A DNA stretch of 64,000 nucleotides from an uncultured Bacteroidales bacterium (GCA_934725015.1 CAKVAS010000014.1:1-64000); one strand, 5' to 3'; counted from the first letter of the stretch, positions 7,780-16,466 are shown. Notes: a model not told the origin generated them from the sequence alone. A program made the numbers and translations.

Positions 7780-9144
7780 TCATATCATCCTATTGCAAAG
7801 CAGACGTGCCGCAGCCTCATCTATCGAGAATATCTCACTATCGTCAGGTCTTTGCGGGCGAGCCGCATCCTCCGGCATTTCGCAGCAGCTCAATAATGCC
7901 ATAAAGTGCCGGCAGTGCACATCTTTGGTCTCCCCTTTCGCATTGACAGCCGAACAAGTATTCGTCCCGGTCATAGGATTGCCTGCCAGATACCAAACAG
8001 CCCATCGAGTTCCGTCATCGTCACAAAATGAAGCCTCCGGCATCGCGTCCAGCCATCGGAGATACGAGCCGAGGGATGAAAATTGTTTCATTCCCCCGAA
8101 TCCGTCCGGAAGATGAACATAAAACAGCCGCCCATCAGAATAGATCCGTTCTTTATTCTCGATAAAAAGGAATATCTTGTGCGCCAAGGCCGCTGTCATT
8201 TTCTTGCACTCGATATTCTTTAGCCTCTCATAAAATTCGGGGATGTATCCGGTCAGTAATCCATGCTCTGCAATGGTAAAGCAAAGGTCTGAATCATTGT
8301 CAACAATCCAATGAATCCGTTCGCAGAAATCATGGTATGGACGAGTCTCATCCAAATGTATCTTCTTTTTTAGGGGTGTCAGCGTCTGCTGATATTCTAC
8401 ATTGGATATATCACCCTGCCTCAGCCTCGCCTTCAGCCCGCGCCTCTTTTCCCTAAGCCGCCTCGCCTCGGTCTCCTTCTCTTCGCGAATCCGAAGATAC
8501 TCCTCGTAGAGCGGAACAATGGAGTCTTTTTTCAAAAGAAAAAACGCCCACATGGTCCGCTCCCAAGATGCATTCAGCCGGGATTCAAGGTTCTTGATGC
8601 AATTATCCCTGATTTCCACCGCCTTCTCAAGACAGAAAATCCGTGCATTGAGCCTATCCTCCACAATCCTGAGGCCGTCCTTCAACAAATTGACAGTCTT
8701 TTCGAGGCTGTAGGCATTGTTACGCGGAACGTCCGCATACTGTCTGTTTATTTCAATGAACTTGTGCCACAGCGGACCGAAGGAAGGAGCGCTGTACATC
8801 TTGACCTGCCCTGCCCCGTTTACTATGGCGCAACTGTTCCGGCCGCTGAGCGGACTTCCGGCGATGCTCCAAACCAGCCATGCGGTTCCGTTCTCGCCGA
8901 GCACACTCGCCTCCGGACACTCATCCCACCACCGGAGATACACACCGAGGCACGGATTTCTGAATCCACCCGATCCAACATACGCAAGGCCGTTTATTAC
9001 CGGCACCGGCGTCAGGAACATCCGTTCGTCAGCATAAATCTTTTCCTTGTTGGCAACGAACGTAAAAACATTCTCCAAAAACAGTTTCTCCTGTTCAGTC
9101 ATTTCCATAGCGGATAATTTTTTGATGTTAAACAACCGCATCAT
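7780..9144 (-). CDS. Protein with a duplicated ~100-residue domain and coiled-coil centre
   Basis: A 454-residue protein not matched to a family I know. It contains an internal duplication. Residues about 25-125 and 325-420 share the order NKE(K/R)IY(A/S)D, a short insertion, YLRWWDECPEAS or YLRWLDAMPEAS, then G(T)xWxVW(S/Y)(I/L)AG(S/N)P(L/M)(S/T)G and a conserved Asn/Cys pair (SCAIVN, TCSAVN). Between them (about 140-280) lies a charged helical stretch likely to form a coiled coil. No signal peptide or membrane segment is visible. It is divergent from the LRR gene across a shared intergenic region where both promoters carry the TTTGGC-N12 motif. The start may be at M1 or at the later MEMTEQ methionines. 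Confidence 0.7.
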   Translation of the reverse strand: MMRLFNIKKLSAMEMTEQEKLFLENVFTFVANKEKIYADERMFLTPVPVINGLAYVGSGGFRNPCLGVYLRWWDECPEASVLGENGTAWLVWSIAGSPLSGRNSCAIVNGAGQVKMYSAPSFGPLWHKFIEINRQYADVPRNNAYSLEKTVNLLKDGLRIVEDRLNARIFCLEKAVEIRDNCIKNLESRLNASWERTMWAFFLLKKDSIVPLYEEYLRIREEKETEARRLREKRRGLKARLRQGDISNVEYQQTLTPLKKKIHLDETRPYHDFCERIHWIVDNDSDLCFTIAEHGLLTGYIPEFYERLKNIECKKMTAALAHKIFLFIENKERIYSDGRLFYVHLPDGFGGMKQFSSLGSYLRWLDAMPEASFCDDDGTRWAVWYLAGNPMTGTNTCSAVNAKGETKDVHCRHFMALLSCCEMPEDAARPQRPDDSEIFSIDEAAARLLCNRMI

Positions 9145-9210
9145 CTTACCACCGCGGCATCCCTGCTCGGTTGGTGCCTCCTCAAGGAAGGACTCCTGAT
9201 GCTTTCGGGT

Positions 9211-9244
9211 GCAAAGATAGAGTGCCGAAGTGCCAAATAACGGC
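9211..9244 (-). promoter_or_regulatory. Island promoter 3 (duplicated-domain gene)
   Basis: On the minus strand GCCGTTATTTGGC (9232-9244; arms GCC/GGC) is followed after exactly 12 nt by TATCTTTGC (9211-9219). It drives the gene starting at 9144. It shares the intergenic space with the divergent LRR promoter about 25 bp away. Confidence 0.6.
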
Positions 9245-9265
9245 AGAGTCAGATTTTTTCACTTT

Positions 9266-9299
9266 GTCATAATTTGGCACTCCAATGACATAATTTTGC
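9266..9299 (+). promoter_or_regulatory. Island promoter 4 (LRR gene)
   Basis: GTCATAATTTGGC (9266-9278) is followed after exactly 12 nt by TAATTTTGC (9291-9299), the -7 element for the LRR gene. The 11-mer CATAATTTGGC is identical in promoters 5 and 6. A second palindromic pair, TGTCA and TGACA, brackets the site. Confidence 0.6.
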
Positions 9300-9423
9300 A
9301 GCCGAAAACGAGAAATGCCCGGCAGGCATTGCATCGATTCGTGAAATCAACGGATTAGACTCGACATGATGGAATACGACATCGACCTGAAGATAATGCA
9401 CATGAATGCAAGAGGAGAGGAAT

Positions 9424-10296
9424 ATGACCAGAAGGAAGCATAAGGCCGGCAAGTTCGTCTGGCTGCTCGACGACGAGAGCATGACCGCCTGGATTGACGA
9501 GGGCACGACAGGCGGGGCAAAGGTATATACGCTGCCGGAGAAAATCGTAGCGGAGGGTAAGGAATATGTCGTTGAGAGCGTTGAAATCGGGGCGTTCTAC
9601 TCCGAACCCGCGCTTGAGGAACTGTTCATCCCAGACTGCTACACCTACATCGACGAGGACAGTTTCAAGGACTGCGGCAAGCTCCGGACCGTCCACATCG
9701 GCTTCGGACTGAGCAATTTCTTCCCGTGGTCATTCTCCTGCTGCCCGGTCGAAAGAATCATCGTCAGCCCGGAGAATCCGAACATACGGGTCTCAGATGA
9801 CGGCACGATGATGCTCTCCCGTGACGGCAGCAAACTGCTGAGCACATTTTGCCCGACAGAGCACGTCACGGTGCCGGATGGCGTGAGGGAAATCGGAGCC
9901 TGCGGTCTGTCGTGCAACAGCATAACACGGAGCATCACGCTCCCCCATTCGCTTGAGAAAATCGGTTCGAACGGAATTTATGAACTCGGCGCGCTGAAAG
10001 AACTTTTCGTTCCTGAAGGCGTCAGGGAGATAGGCACTCAGGGAATATCATGGAACCCGAACCTCGAACTCGTTGACCTGCCATCAACACTACACTCCCT
10101 CAATTGGGAACTGTTTGCCGAAGACGAATCTCTGCGCACGCTGATTCTCCGCTCCCACAGTGTCGTTGATACAAATCTCTCAGATGTAAAATACCTTGCA
10201 GTCGAGAATTGCCGGATTGTCGTCCCTCACGACCTCGTGGAAGACTATCGCCGGCATCCCACCTGGAGCACTTTCAAGTCCGTCGAAGCGACATAA
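9424..10296 (+). CDS. Cytosolic BspA-type leucine-rich repeat protein
   Basis: A 290-residue protein with LRR_5/BspA-type repeats, seen as recurring units such as VVESVEIGAFY, LEELFIPDCYTYIDEDSFKDC, LRTVHIG, HVTVPDGVREIG, ITLPHSLEKIG and LKELFVPEGVREIG, spaced 20-25 residues apart. Unlike most BspA-like proteins of Bacteroidetes it has no signal peptide or lipobox, so it should stay in the cytoplasm. The start chosen is the ATG at 9424 because a purine-rich AGGAGAGG lies 4 nt upstream, rare for this phylum; an upstream in-frame ATG at 9406 is possible. The promoter carries the island operator. A recognition or scaffold role is plausible from the repeat architecture but unproven. Confidence 0.8.
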   Translation: MTRRKHKAGKFVWLLDDESMTAWIDEGTTGGAKVYTLPEKIVAEGKEYVVESVEIGAFYSEPALEELFIPDCYTYIDEDSFKDCGKLRTVHIGFGLSNFFPWSFSCCPVERIIVSPENPNIRVSDDGTMMLSRDGSKLLSTFCPTEHVTVPDGVREIGACGLSCNSITRSITLPHSLEKIGSNGIYELGALKELFVPEGVREIGTQGISWNPNLELVDLPSTLHSLNWELFAEDESLRTLILRSHSVVDTNLSDVKYLAVENCRIVVPHDLVEDYRRHPTWSTFKSVEAT

Positions 10297-10348
10297 CTCA
10301 TTCGTCAACGGATGATGTAACTTTGCAAAAATTTAGTCAAAATATGCC

Positions 10349-10519
10349 ATGAACATGAAACAAAAATCAAATGAGAACAAAGTCGTCGTGGAGAACGGTA
10401 AGATTGATACCATATTAAGCGAAGAGGCCTTGCGCAATGGGTATATGCCAATTGAAGAAGCCAGACGATTAAGTCATGAACAGATAAATAAGATGGGTGA
10501 AATTTTAGGATTATTATGA
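10349..10519 (+). CDS. 56-residue small protein, family copy A
   Basis: A 56-residue protein reading NKVVVENGKIDTILSEEA then MPIEEARRLSHEQINK. It is clearly paralogous, and identical in length, to the products at 10783-10953 and 16934-17104. A TAACTTTGC -7 element lies about 30 bp upstream. The leader including gccatgaacatgaaac is shared with the ORF at 16.5 kb. The helix-forming second half, with conserved EEA and LSHE/LTHE, might bind a partner or DNA, but I do not recognise the family. It is too short for most automatic calls; three same-length copies make it a believable gene. Confidence 0.65.
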   Translation: MNMKQKSNENKVVVENGKIDTILSEEALRNGYMPIEEARRLSHEQINKMGEILGLL

Positions 10520-10577
10520 AACGGACAATCTAAAATCCAGAAATTAAAATCTTATATGGAAAGTATTAACTGAGAGT

Positions 10578-10835
10578 ATGGATATGAAACATATGGGAGA
10601 TATGCTTATCAGCGAAGAGACAAGTCCTGATAAGAATTATGCAAAATTTGAAAACGGCGAAGTTGTTGTGGTGTTGAATGAATACACCAAACGGCATGGA
10701 TATATGCCAATCAGCGAAGCTAAGGAGTTTGCGCACTCATTAATTAGAGCTACATATAAAAGAGAACAAATGTTATTAGAACATGGAAAAGGAATCGGCA
10801 TCAAACAAAAGCAGAGTCGTCGTGGAGAACGGTGA
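10578..10835 (+). CDS. 85-residue diverged member of the small-protein family
   Basis: An 85-residue frame whose central part (ENGEVVVVLNEYTKRHGYMPISEAKEFAHSLI, in pieces: ENGEVVVVL, HGYMPISEAKEFAHS) aligns with the 56-residue proteins on either side. The basic tail (KQKQSRRGER) is translated in another frame over the first part of copy B, so the genuine end might differ or the two may be coupled. The start could be the ATG at 10578 or the in-frame one at 10584. Function unknown. Confidence 0.5.
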   Translation: MDMKHMGDMLISEETSPDKNYAKFENGEVVVVLNEYTKRHGYMPISEAKEFAHSLIRATYKREQMLLEHGKGIGIKQKQSRRGER

Positions 10836-10953
10836 GATTAAGACAATTCTGAGCGAAGATGTTTTACGTGACGGTTATATGTCCGTAGAGGAGGCCTGCC
10901 GCCTAACCCATGAAGAGATAGATAAATTGTGCGATATGTTAGGAATGCAGTGA
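10783..10953 (+). CDS. 56-residue small protein, family copy B
   Basis: A 56-residue protein (SRVVVENGEIKTILSED, then MSVEEACRLTHEEIDKL) of the same length and pattern as copies at 10349 and 16934. Its start lies inside the 3' end of the upstream 85-residue frame, in a different register, so translation may be coupled. No known domain. Kept as a gene because the spacing of VVVENGE and the EEA-R-L-[ST]-H-E core is conserved between copies. Confidence 0.65.
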   Translation: MEKESASNKSRVVVENGEIKTILSEDVLRDGYMSVEEACRLTHEEIDKLCDMLGMQ

Positions 10954-11052
10954 ATCGAAGAGTCCCAAATCATGCTTTGTGACCTTGCTTTGTGACACTA
11001 TCCTTTTGGAAAATAAGGCGAAGTTGTATATATTTGCCACTACATTAAACAT

Positions 11053-11868
11053 ATGACAAACAAAGATTTTTGGCATTCAGTTCAAGAAATCATCGAAAAT
11101 GATTTTTCAGATGAAGGCCGCGCAAAACTAGACGAATATGCAGAATGGTTCATTGAAGGAAGGCTTATTTATAAACGATTTTCACAGGCAGAGCAGCATG
11201 GATGCCTTGAGGGAGGCACGACTCATGTCATTGCATCCATACTCGCGGGAGCAGAAATTGGCTCAGATAAATGCACTGCACCAATCGGCAGTTTCAAAAG
11301 AGAACAGCAATGCGGAAAGGAGCAGGAAAAAAGATTGAAAGCATGGGCATCAAAATCCGGATTCTGGTTTAAAGACACGGACAAATCCATCTCCCAAGCA
11401 CTGGGAGATGAGATAGCCCGAGGCGGGGAGGCTCATGTATTTGATAACGGACAGACCCTTATCAAAGTCATAGGATTGGACTATTTCGTACAGCCTGTTC
11501 TGGCATCGGACAGGATAAGTTTACACAACACATATTTTCCTCAAAGACGAATGCAAGTCATTGGGTTCGGGGAAAATTCCGAACATGAGTTTGTTATAAT
11601 AGTAGAACAGCCTTTCATCAAAGGCTCTCGTATGACAGAATCTGAAATATTCGAATATGCTAGCAAATTGGGATACAAACTTATTGACCCCAATAATTGG
11701 ACATACGCGACAAGAAGAATATATCTGAGCGATCTGCATGACGAGAATGTCATTAAATCTGAAAACGGGAATATATTTGTCATTGACTGTGATATAAGAA
11801 TAAATACACCATCCTTGAGAGCCGGAGGGACACAAACGCCTCTCAACACTATGGAAATCAAATATTAA
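11053..11868 (+). CDS. Polyvalent-type protein kinase-like protein
   Basis: A 271-residue protein. The first 100 residues are helical and unknown. The rest resembles the kinase-like domain found in phage and plasmid polyvalent proteins: a nucleotide-binding-like GGEAHVF near residue 126, the lysine in LIKVIGLD near 136, the hinge-like VEQPFIKG near 190, the catalytic-loop equivalent LSDLHDENVI near 228, and the metal-binding VIDCDIRIN near 245. It is preceded by TATATTTGC (-7). Such kinases usually sit inside very large phage or conjugative proteins; here it is a free-standing gene. A role in sensing or countering mobile elements is inference. An intact frame and a good promoter support expression. 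Confidence 0.7.
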   Translation: MTNKDFWHSVQEIIENDFSDEGRAKLDEYAEWFIEGRLIYKRFSQAEQHGCLEGGTTHVIASILAGAEIGSDKCTAPIGSFKREQQCGKEQEKRLKAWASKSGFWFKDTDKSISQALGDEIARGGEAHVFDNGQTLIKVIGLDYFVQPVLASDRISLHNTYFPQRRMQVIGFGENSEHEFVIIVEQPFIKGSRMTESEIFEYASKLGYKLIDPNNWTYATRRIYLSDLHDENVIKSENGNIFVIDCDIRINTPSLRAGGTQTPLNTMEIKY

Positions 11869-12041
11869 ATCCGGAATTAGAACCCACCCGAAAAAATGGA
11901 AATGTAACGAGAGGTTGACGGCCAGGTAGAATACCCCCACAATGCCGAAAATTAAGCGAGGATAGATATGAAACATATTGGAGGGAAATAGTTGTTTTTT
12001 CGTAATTTTGTGATTGCACTGATTTCGAAATAAGATTCCTT

Positions 12042-14510
12042 ATGGAACATTTGACTTACGAAGAAGGAACAAAAGCAATATGGAGAATTGCGAACTCCCT
12101 GCGCGGCGAGATGGCTCCGGTCGATTTGTACGGATTGCTGCTTTATGCCCTTGCACTGCACAACAATGAAGATTTCAGAAAATGTGCGGATCTGATTTGC
12201 CCGTCGGATTTTTCCTCGGATACATTCAGCGACATAGTACGCAGTCTTCCGGAAAACAGCATCAACACTCGGGCGCTCAAGGCACTTCTTCCAATATTCT
12301 GCAATGAGTCATCCTTGTCAAAGGAATCACACGCCTTAAACAGAATTTTTTCCGGACTCCGCAAATTGCCGGATGAATGGTACAAAGAATTTTACTCCAG
12401 ACTTTTTGACGAGCTGACAGTGCAGATTTCGGCCGAAGCCGGATATATCGCAGGGTTCATGCAGCCTGTGGAAATTACGAAACTTGTCGCAAAACTTTCC
12501 GGATACGACGGACGCGGAAGCGTATATAACCCCTATGCCGGCAGCGCCTCCTACGCGATTGAACTCGGGGCGAAATCCGCCTACTACGGAGAGGAACTTA
12601 ACGAACTGGCGCACGCATTCGGCGTGATGAGGCTTATTGCACATGGACTTAACCCTGAAATGCTCACGATCAAAGACTCCTTTGAAAACTGGAGAGGGAA
12701 ATCGGACATTTCTGACGAGGGTGAGCAGTTTGACTATATCATAGCCACGCCTCCGTTCGGGACTGCGATCAACAGAGGAACCGAAAAAGCCGGAGCACCG
12801 CATTCCTCCAGAAGAATCGACGAGGACTTTCTGCACCGTGGTGCGCTAAGCCTCAATGACAGCGGCACTCTTGTGGGCATTTTTCCTACCGACATCACAT
12901 TCAGAGCCGGCATTATAAGCTCGCTCCGAAAGAGGCTCGTCGAATCCGGGATAGTCTCAAAAGTCATTCTCCTTCCCGGAAGAATCTGGCGCACGACCAT
13001 GGCGCAGACGGTGATAATATGCCTGCAAAAGGGCAAGCCGACGGACCGAATCATGTTTGTGGATGCCCGGGCATTCTCGAAAAAGGAGCAGCGGGGCTCG
13101 GCACTTCTTGCTGAGGAACTTCTGACAGCCATCGAGGCCGAAGACACCGGCTGCGTCAAGACCGTGTCGCCGGAGGATATCGCAAGAAATGGATATTCTC
13201 TGTTTCCTCTGCTCTATCTCAAGGGGAATGAGGAAGTCCCGGCTGGATATGTCCGGTTGAAAGCCAAGGACATCGTGAAAAGGGCACCTGTCCGCAAGGA
13301 GAAAGATCGAGAAACCATAGGCCGTGTGCTGGAACTTCCGGATCTTTCCGGAAATGAATACGGAACATCCGTGAATCCCGTCAGCCTGAAGATGACGGCC
13401 ATCGGCAAGGCAGAAAACAAGATGACACTGCCGTTTATCGCACTTTCCAGAATCGGCAAACTTCGCCCTACGATGGTCGATGCATCCGAAAGCGTCCCCG
13501 TCTATTTTTCATCGTCAATCGCCGCTGTCATAGCCACGACTCAAGATGTCTTTATTCCGCTCTTCCTGAAGGAGTGGGAGCGAAAAGCGGCTGGAATGGA
13601 ACTGAACAGCACTGGCATCATCCATCTCGGCATCGCGTTCGAAGCCGCCGTTGACCTCCCCGCCAAAAAGGATGAGCAGAAGGCGCTCTTTGAAAAACTG
13701 GTCACGGAAGAAAAAATGGCAAAAGTTCGGGAACTTGGTCTGGAAGAGCTGATTGCATCACAGAAGAAAGACTTCATCCACATCCTGCGTCATCGCAAAC
13801 ACGACCTGAACAATAACCTCTGCGCCGTCCGGAACAATGTCTCCGCGCTGAAAAAATGCATTCTCCGTACCGCTCTCGCCGATGGAACAGGACTTCGGGA
13901 CATAAAACTTGCCGAACATATTGACACGACTTTGGGAGAACAGGTGACGACCCTTTTCAGTCTGCTTGACAGCATAAGCGACAAGGTCAATCACATCGCG
14001 GATGAGGAGTCTTTCGGCCCTGAGGAGAAAGTGAATCTGACAGAAAGACTGAGGAAAATCCGTTCTTACGGGAACTATCAAGTCGCATTGGAAATCGACA
14101 AAGAATCCATCTCCGGAGAAAACGGAGCCGTGCCCGACGTATTCGTCGGAATCAACGATGCCGACTTGGACAGGGTCATAGAGAACATCGTCGGGAATGC
14201 CGTGACTCATGGTTTCACCGACCGACAAAGACAATACATTCTCAAAATCTGCCTGAGCTATGACTATACGGACGACAGATATGTCGTAGGGTTCAAGAAC
14301 AACGGCCGCCCGATGCCCAACGGGATGGACACTTTAAGGTACGGGATTGACGGAGAGAAGGGAACGGATTCTGCCGGAAGCGGCAAGGGAGGAGCCATCG
14401 TCAAGAATATCGTTGAACATTTCGGAGGGTGCTATGAGGTCATAAATAGACCAGACGACATCTTCCCTGTAGAAATATTGATAAAACTTCCGAAATATGG
14501 CGACAGATAA
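12042..14510 (+). CDS. Fusion of type I-like DNA methylase and histidine-kinase ATPase domain
   Basis: An 822-residue protein. Residues about 100-390 resemble HsdM: a helical N-terminus, AdoMet motif I VYNPYAGSAS (near 163) and catalytic motif IV as TPPFG near 235, where type I methylases have NPPF/NPPY. Residues about 400-570 are a second region resembling the specificity-associated part, without clear motifs. From about 575 there is a histidine-kinase module: an H-box-like RHRKHDLNNNL near 585, the N box ENIVGNAVTHG near 713, NNGRPMP near 750, and the G box GSGKGGAIVKNIVEHFGG near 780. I know of no described system with this fusion. It overlaps the receiver-like gene by 14 bp. Its -7 element is TAATTTTG just upstream; the island operator is absent. 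Confidence 0.8.
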   Translation: MEHLTYEEGTKAIWRIANSLRGEMAPVDLYGLLLYALALHNNEDFRKCADLICPSDFSSDTFSDIVRSLPENSINTRALKALLPIFCNESSLSKESHALNRIFSGLRKLPDEWYKEFYSRLFDELTVQISAEAGYIAGFMQPVEITKLVAKLSGYDGRGSVYNPYAGSASYAIELGAKSAYYGEELNELAHAFGVMRLIAHGLNPEMLTIKDSFENWRGKSDISDEGEQFDYIIATPPFGTAINRGTEKAGAPHSSRRIDEDFLHRGALSLNDSGTLVGIFPTDITFRAGIISSLRKRLVESGIVSKVILLPGRIWRTTMAQTVIICLQKGKPTDRIMFVDARAFSKKEQRGSALLAEELLTAIEAEDTGCVKTVSPEDIARNGYSLFPLLYLKGNEEVPAGYVRLKAKDIVKRAPVRKEKDRETIGRVLELPDLSGNEYGTSVNPVSLKMTAIGKAENKMTLPFIALSRIGKLRPTMVDASESVPVYFSSSIAAVIATTQDVFIPLFLKEWERKAAGMELNSTGIIHLGIAFEAAVDLPAKKDEQKALFEKLVTEEKMAKVRELGLEELIASQKKDFIHILRHRKHDLNNNLCAVRNNVSALKKCILRTALADGTGLRDIKLAEHIDTTLGEQVTTLFSLLDSISDKVNHIADEESFGPEEKVNLTERLRKIRSYGNYQVALEIDKESISGENGAVPDVFVGINDADLDRVIENIVGNAVTHGFTDRQRQYILKICLSYDYTDDRYVVGFKNNGRPMPNGMDTLRYGIDGEKGTDSAGSGKGGAIVKNIVEHFGGCYEVINRPDDIFPVEILIKLPKYGDR

Positions 14511-15372
14511 CTTCAAATATCACGTCATCTGGATTGACGACAAGTACAGTGAACTGAACGATTTCATCACGAACGCCAATATGGAAGGCATCGCCGTGAA
14601 ACCGTTCAAATTCGGGAAAGATGGGCTGGATGCCTTTTCCGGAAACCTTTTTTATTGGGACGGGGTGATACTGGATGTGAAGTGCTGCTATGAAGAAGGG
14701 GATATGGACAGGGCGGACGGCTACTTCAAAATCAGGGAGAAGCTGATGCCCCTCATCCACAAGAACCGCCCCGAACTGCCGGTGTATGTCTATTCCGGAC
14801 AGCCGGACATTATCTCCAATCCGATGTTTGAGGCATCCCTGGCCGGGCAGAAAATGTATGTCAAAGGAAGTCAGGACGAAGAGTTGTTGTCAGACATAGT
14901 CTCCAGTGCAGAGAGGCTTCCGGAAACGAGGATACGTCTAAAATATCTACAAGGCATTCCTCGCCTCGGGATTGACCGGGAACTGATAGAGATGCTGAAG
15001 ATTGTGGAAGAGAATGACGTCACGAACACGGATTTCTTCAACAAGGCGAGGCGCACGCTGGAACAGATCATGTATTACTGCAATGAGGCAAGGGGGCTTG
15101 TTCCGGAGTTTAACGGCACGAATATCAGCGAATGCAGCCGTATGCTAGGAAGAAGCGAAATGCGGCAGACTGTCCCGATCTATGTCCAGAGGAGCTTTCA
15201 TTCCGTCGCGGAAGTCACGAACGACGGCTCGCACAACGGTGCGGTATGCGATGCCGTCAGCAGCGGAAAGGCTCCGTTCCTCATCAGAAGCACAATGTTC
15301 GAGCTGCTGAACATCCTTCACTGGTGCGGCACATTACATACAGAGAACACAGAACAACGAACACGATTATAA
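14497..15372 (+). CDS. Receiver-like partner of the methylase-kinase fusion
   Basis: A 291-residue protein. The first 120 residues look like a receiver domain: the acidic pair in VIWIDDKYSEL (residues 10-20), the phospho-acceptor candidate in WDGVILDVK near 52-60, the YSGQ block near 108 (threonine/serine position), and KGSQDEELL near 127 (lysine position). The remaining 160 residues are helical with no known output domain. The gene overlaps the 3' end of the methylase-kinase gene by 14 bp, which implies translational coupling and a two-component relationship. The effector of the pathway is not evident; no DNA-binding helix-turn-helix was seen, so the C-terminal region may act through protein contacts. 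Confidence 0.75.
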   Translation: MATDNFKYHVIWIDDKYSELNDFITNANMEGIAVKPFKFGKDGLDAFSGNLFYWDGVILDVKCCYEEGDMDRADGYFKIREKLMPLIHKNRPELPVYVYSGQPDIISNPMFEASLAGQKMYVKGSQDEELLSDIVSSAERLPETRIRLKYLQGIPRLGIDRELIEMLKIVEENDVTNTDFFNKARRTLEQIMYYCNEARGLVPEFNGTNISECSRMLGRSEMRQTVPIYVQRSFHSVAEVTNDGSHNGAVCDAVSSGKAPFLIRSTMFELLNILHWCGTLHTENTEQRTRL

Positions 15373-15423
15373 ATGTTACATTTTTAGGTGGAATCAAAGG
15401 CTCAAGCCTTCGATGATGCACAT

Positions 15424-16185
15424 TTAGCAGAACTTGTCTATATCGAAAAGCATATCAGACACTGCAGTTGTAACAAATTTTGTGGCAGCATCTTTCTCTT
15501 CCTTTGTTTTTATCTCATATTTATTGTCTGTTTCCAAAAGATCCATTTGATATAACACAAAGTATTCTGTTTTATCTTCTGTCATACCGATTATTCCCTC
15601 TCTTGATTCTTTCAGATATCTTAATTGGTTAATTACGTCTGCGTCAAGGACAGGGAATGTCAGAAGTTTAAAGTTCACTCCATTCCAGAGAAAATTGGCC
15701 TCTCCAATGTGCATATCGCAATCATCGAAAATGCAAGGGAGAATTACAGAGCCACTTCTTGAGAAATAGCCAATTTTTCCATCGCTAACGCTTCTCGCTA
15801 CAAAATCACCCCCATAAAACAGCCCACTATGAGTATAGATTTCACCCTCGGCAATTAGCATTTCTCCGTATTTGGATACTATGGCGGTACTTGTTGTACC
15901 AATTCTGATCATCAGCAAATCATGGTTGCTCGCTGCCCAAGACACATCACTACAAGAAACGCCATACATCTGTGAAATTACGATGCCTCGGCAACTCATC
16001 TGAACGGTGTAATCAGTCATTTCGTCCAGTTTATAAAGGAACGCACCGGCATCTCTACTTGAATCAATCATCTTCTCGATGTCACCCTGTACCGCCTCAA
16101 GTTTTGCTAATCTCACATAGCGCGAATTTCGCAACTTCTTAAAGAAATCTCCCTTACTGAGGATTGTGTTTTTTACGCTTAACAT
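15424..16185 (-). CDS. Hypothetical protein with WG-like repeat segments
   Basis: A 253-residue protein of unknown family, convergent with the receiver gene. Residues about 120-185 contain segments in the style of WG/beta-propeller repeats (KIGYFSRSGSVILPCIFDD; IVSKYGEMLIAEGEIY). No signal peptide or membrane span is visible. The DNA is AT-richer than its neighbours, hinting at separate acquisition. It could be a cargo gene of the island or an effector regulated separately; nothing in the sequence decides this. The island operator is not present upstream. Confidence 0.6.
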   Translation of the reverse strand: MLSVKNTILSKGDFFKKLRNSRYVRLAKLEAVQGDIEKMIDSSRDAGAFLYKLDEMTDYTVQMSCRGIVISQMYGVSCSDVSWAASNHDLLMIRIGTTSTAIVSKYGEMLIAEGEIYTHSGLFYGGDFVARSVSDGKIGYFSRSGSVILPCIFDDCDMHIGEANFLWNGVNFKLLTFPVLDADVINQLRYLKESREGIIGMTEDKTEYFVLYQMDLLETDNKYEIKTKEEKDAATKFVTTAVSDMLFDIDKFC

Positions 16186-16432
16186 AATTCAATATTTGTT
16201 GAGTTATTTTATAACTATTGTAATCCATATATTCCGGACGATACCAGTTCAGTGTTCCTGCGATACTCGTACACTTTTGTGGAATAAAGACAGATTATCG
16301 GCTACAAAGTTATTTTTTTTCTTAGAATTTCCAACGGTCATGAACAAAAAACAGACAAATAATCAGTGAACCGCAAGACTCCTTCAGGCCGTAAGTCCAA
16401 TAAACATGGATTGCGAAGAAAACCCACACACC
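16186..16432. other. Intergenic interval, AT-rich
   Basis: This stretch separates the leftward gene at 15424-16185 from the rightward promoter at 16433. It is AT-rich and holds only very short frames, including a nine-codon one at 16339. I see nothing else I can support. Confidence 0.4.
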
Positions 16433-16466
16433 GCCATAATTTGGCGCACGAATGGCGCATCTTTGC
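16433..16466 (+). promoter_or_regulatory. Island promoter 5 (16.5-kb ORF)
   Basis: GCCATAATTTGGC (16433-16445; arms GCCA/TGGC) is followed after exactly 12 nt by CATCTTTGC (16458-16466), a -7 element with one deviation from TAnnTTTG. The downstream leader contains gccatgaacatgaaac, also found in front of the small gene at 10349. Confidence 0.55.

Noticed and set aside
7756..9120. Repeated TAGCGGATAATTT near both ends of the duplicated-domain gene
   Set aside because: One copy lies inside the WYL promoter and the other inside coding sequence; no target-site duplication or mobile-element features accompany them, so I treat the match as coincidence.
5127..10296. Diversity-generating retroelement (RT plus LRR target)
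   Set aside because: The RT has the GIPQG form rather than the SQ block typical of DGR enzymes, and I see no template/variable repeat pair with adenine-specific differences near the LRR gene.
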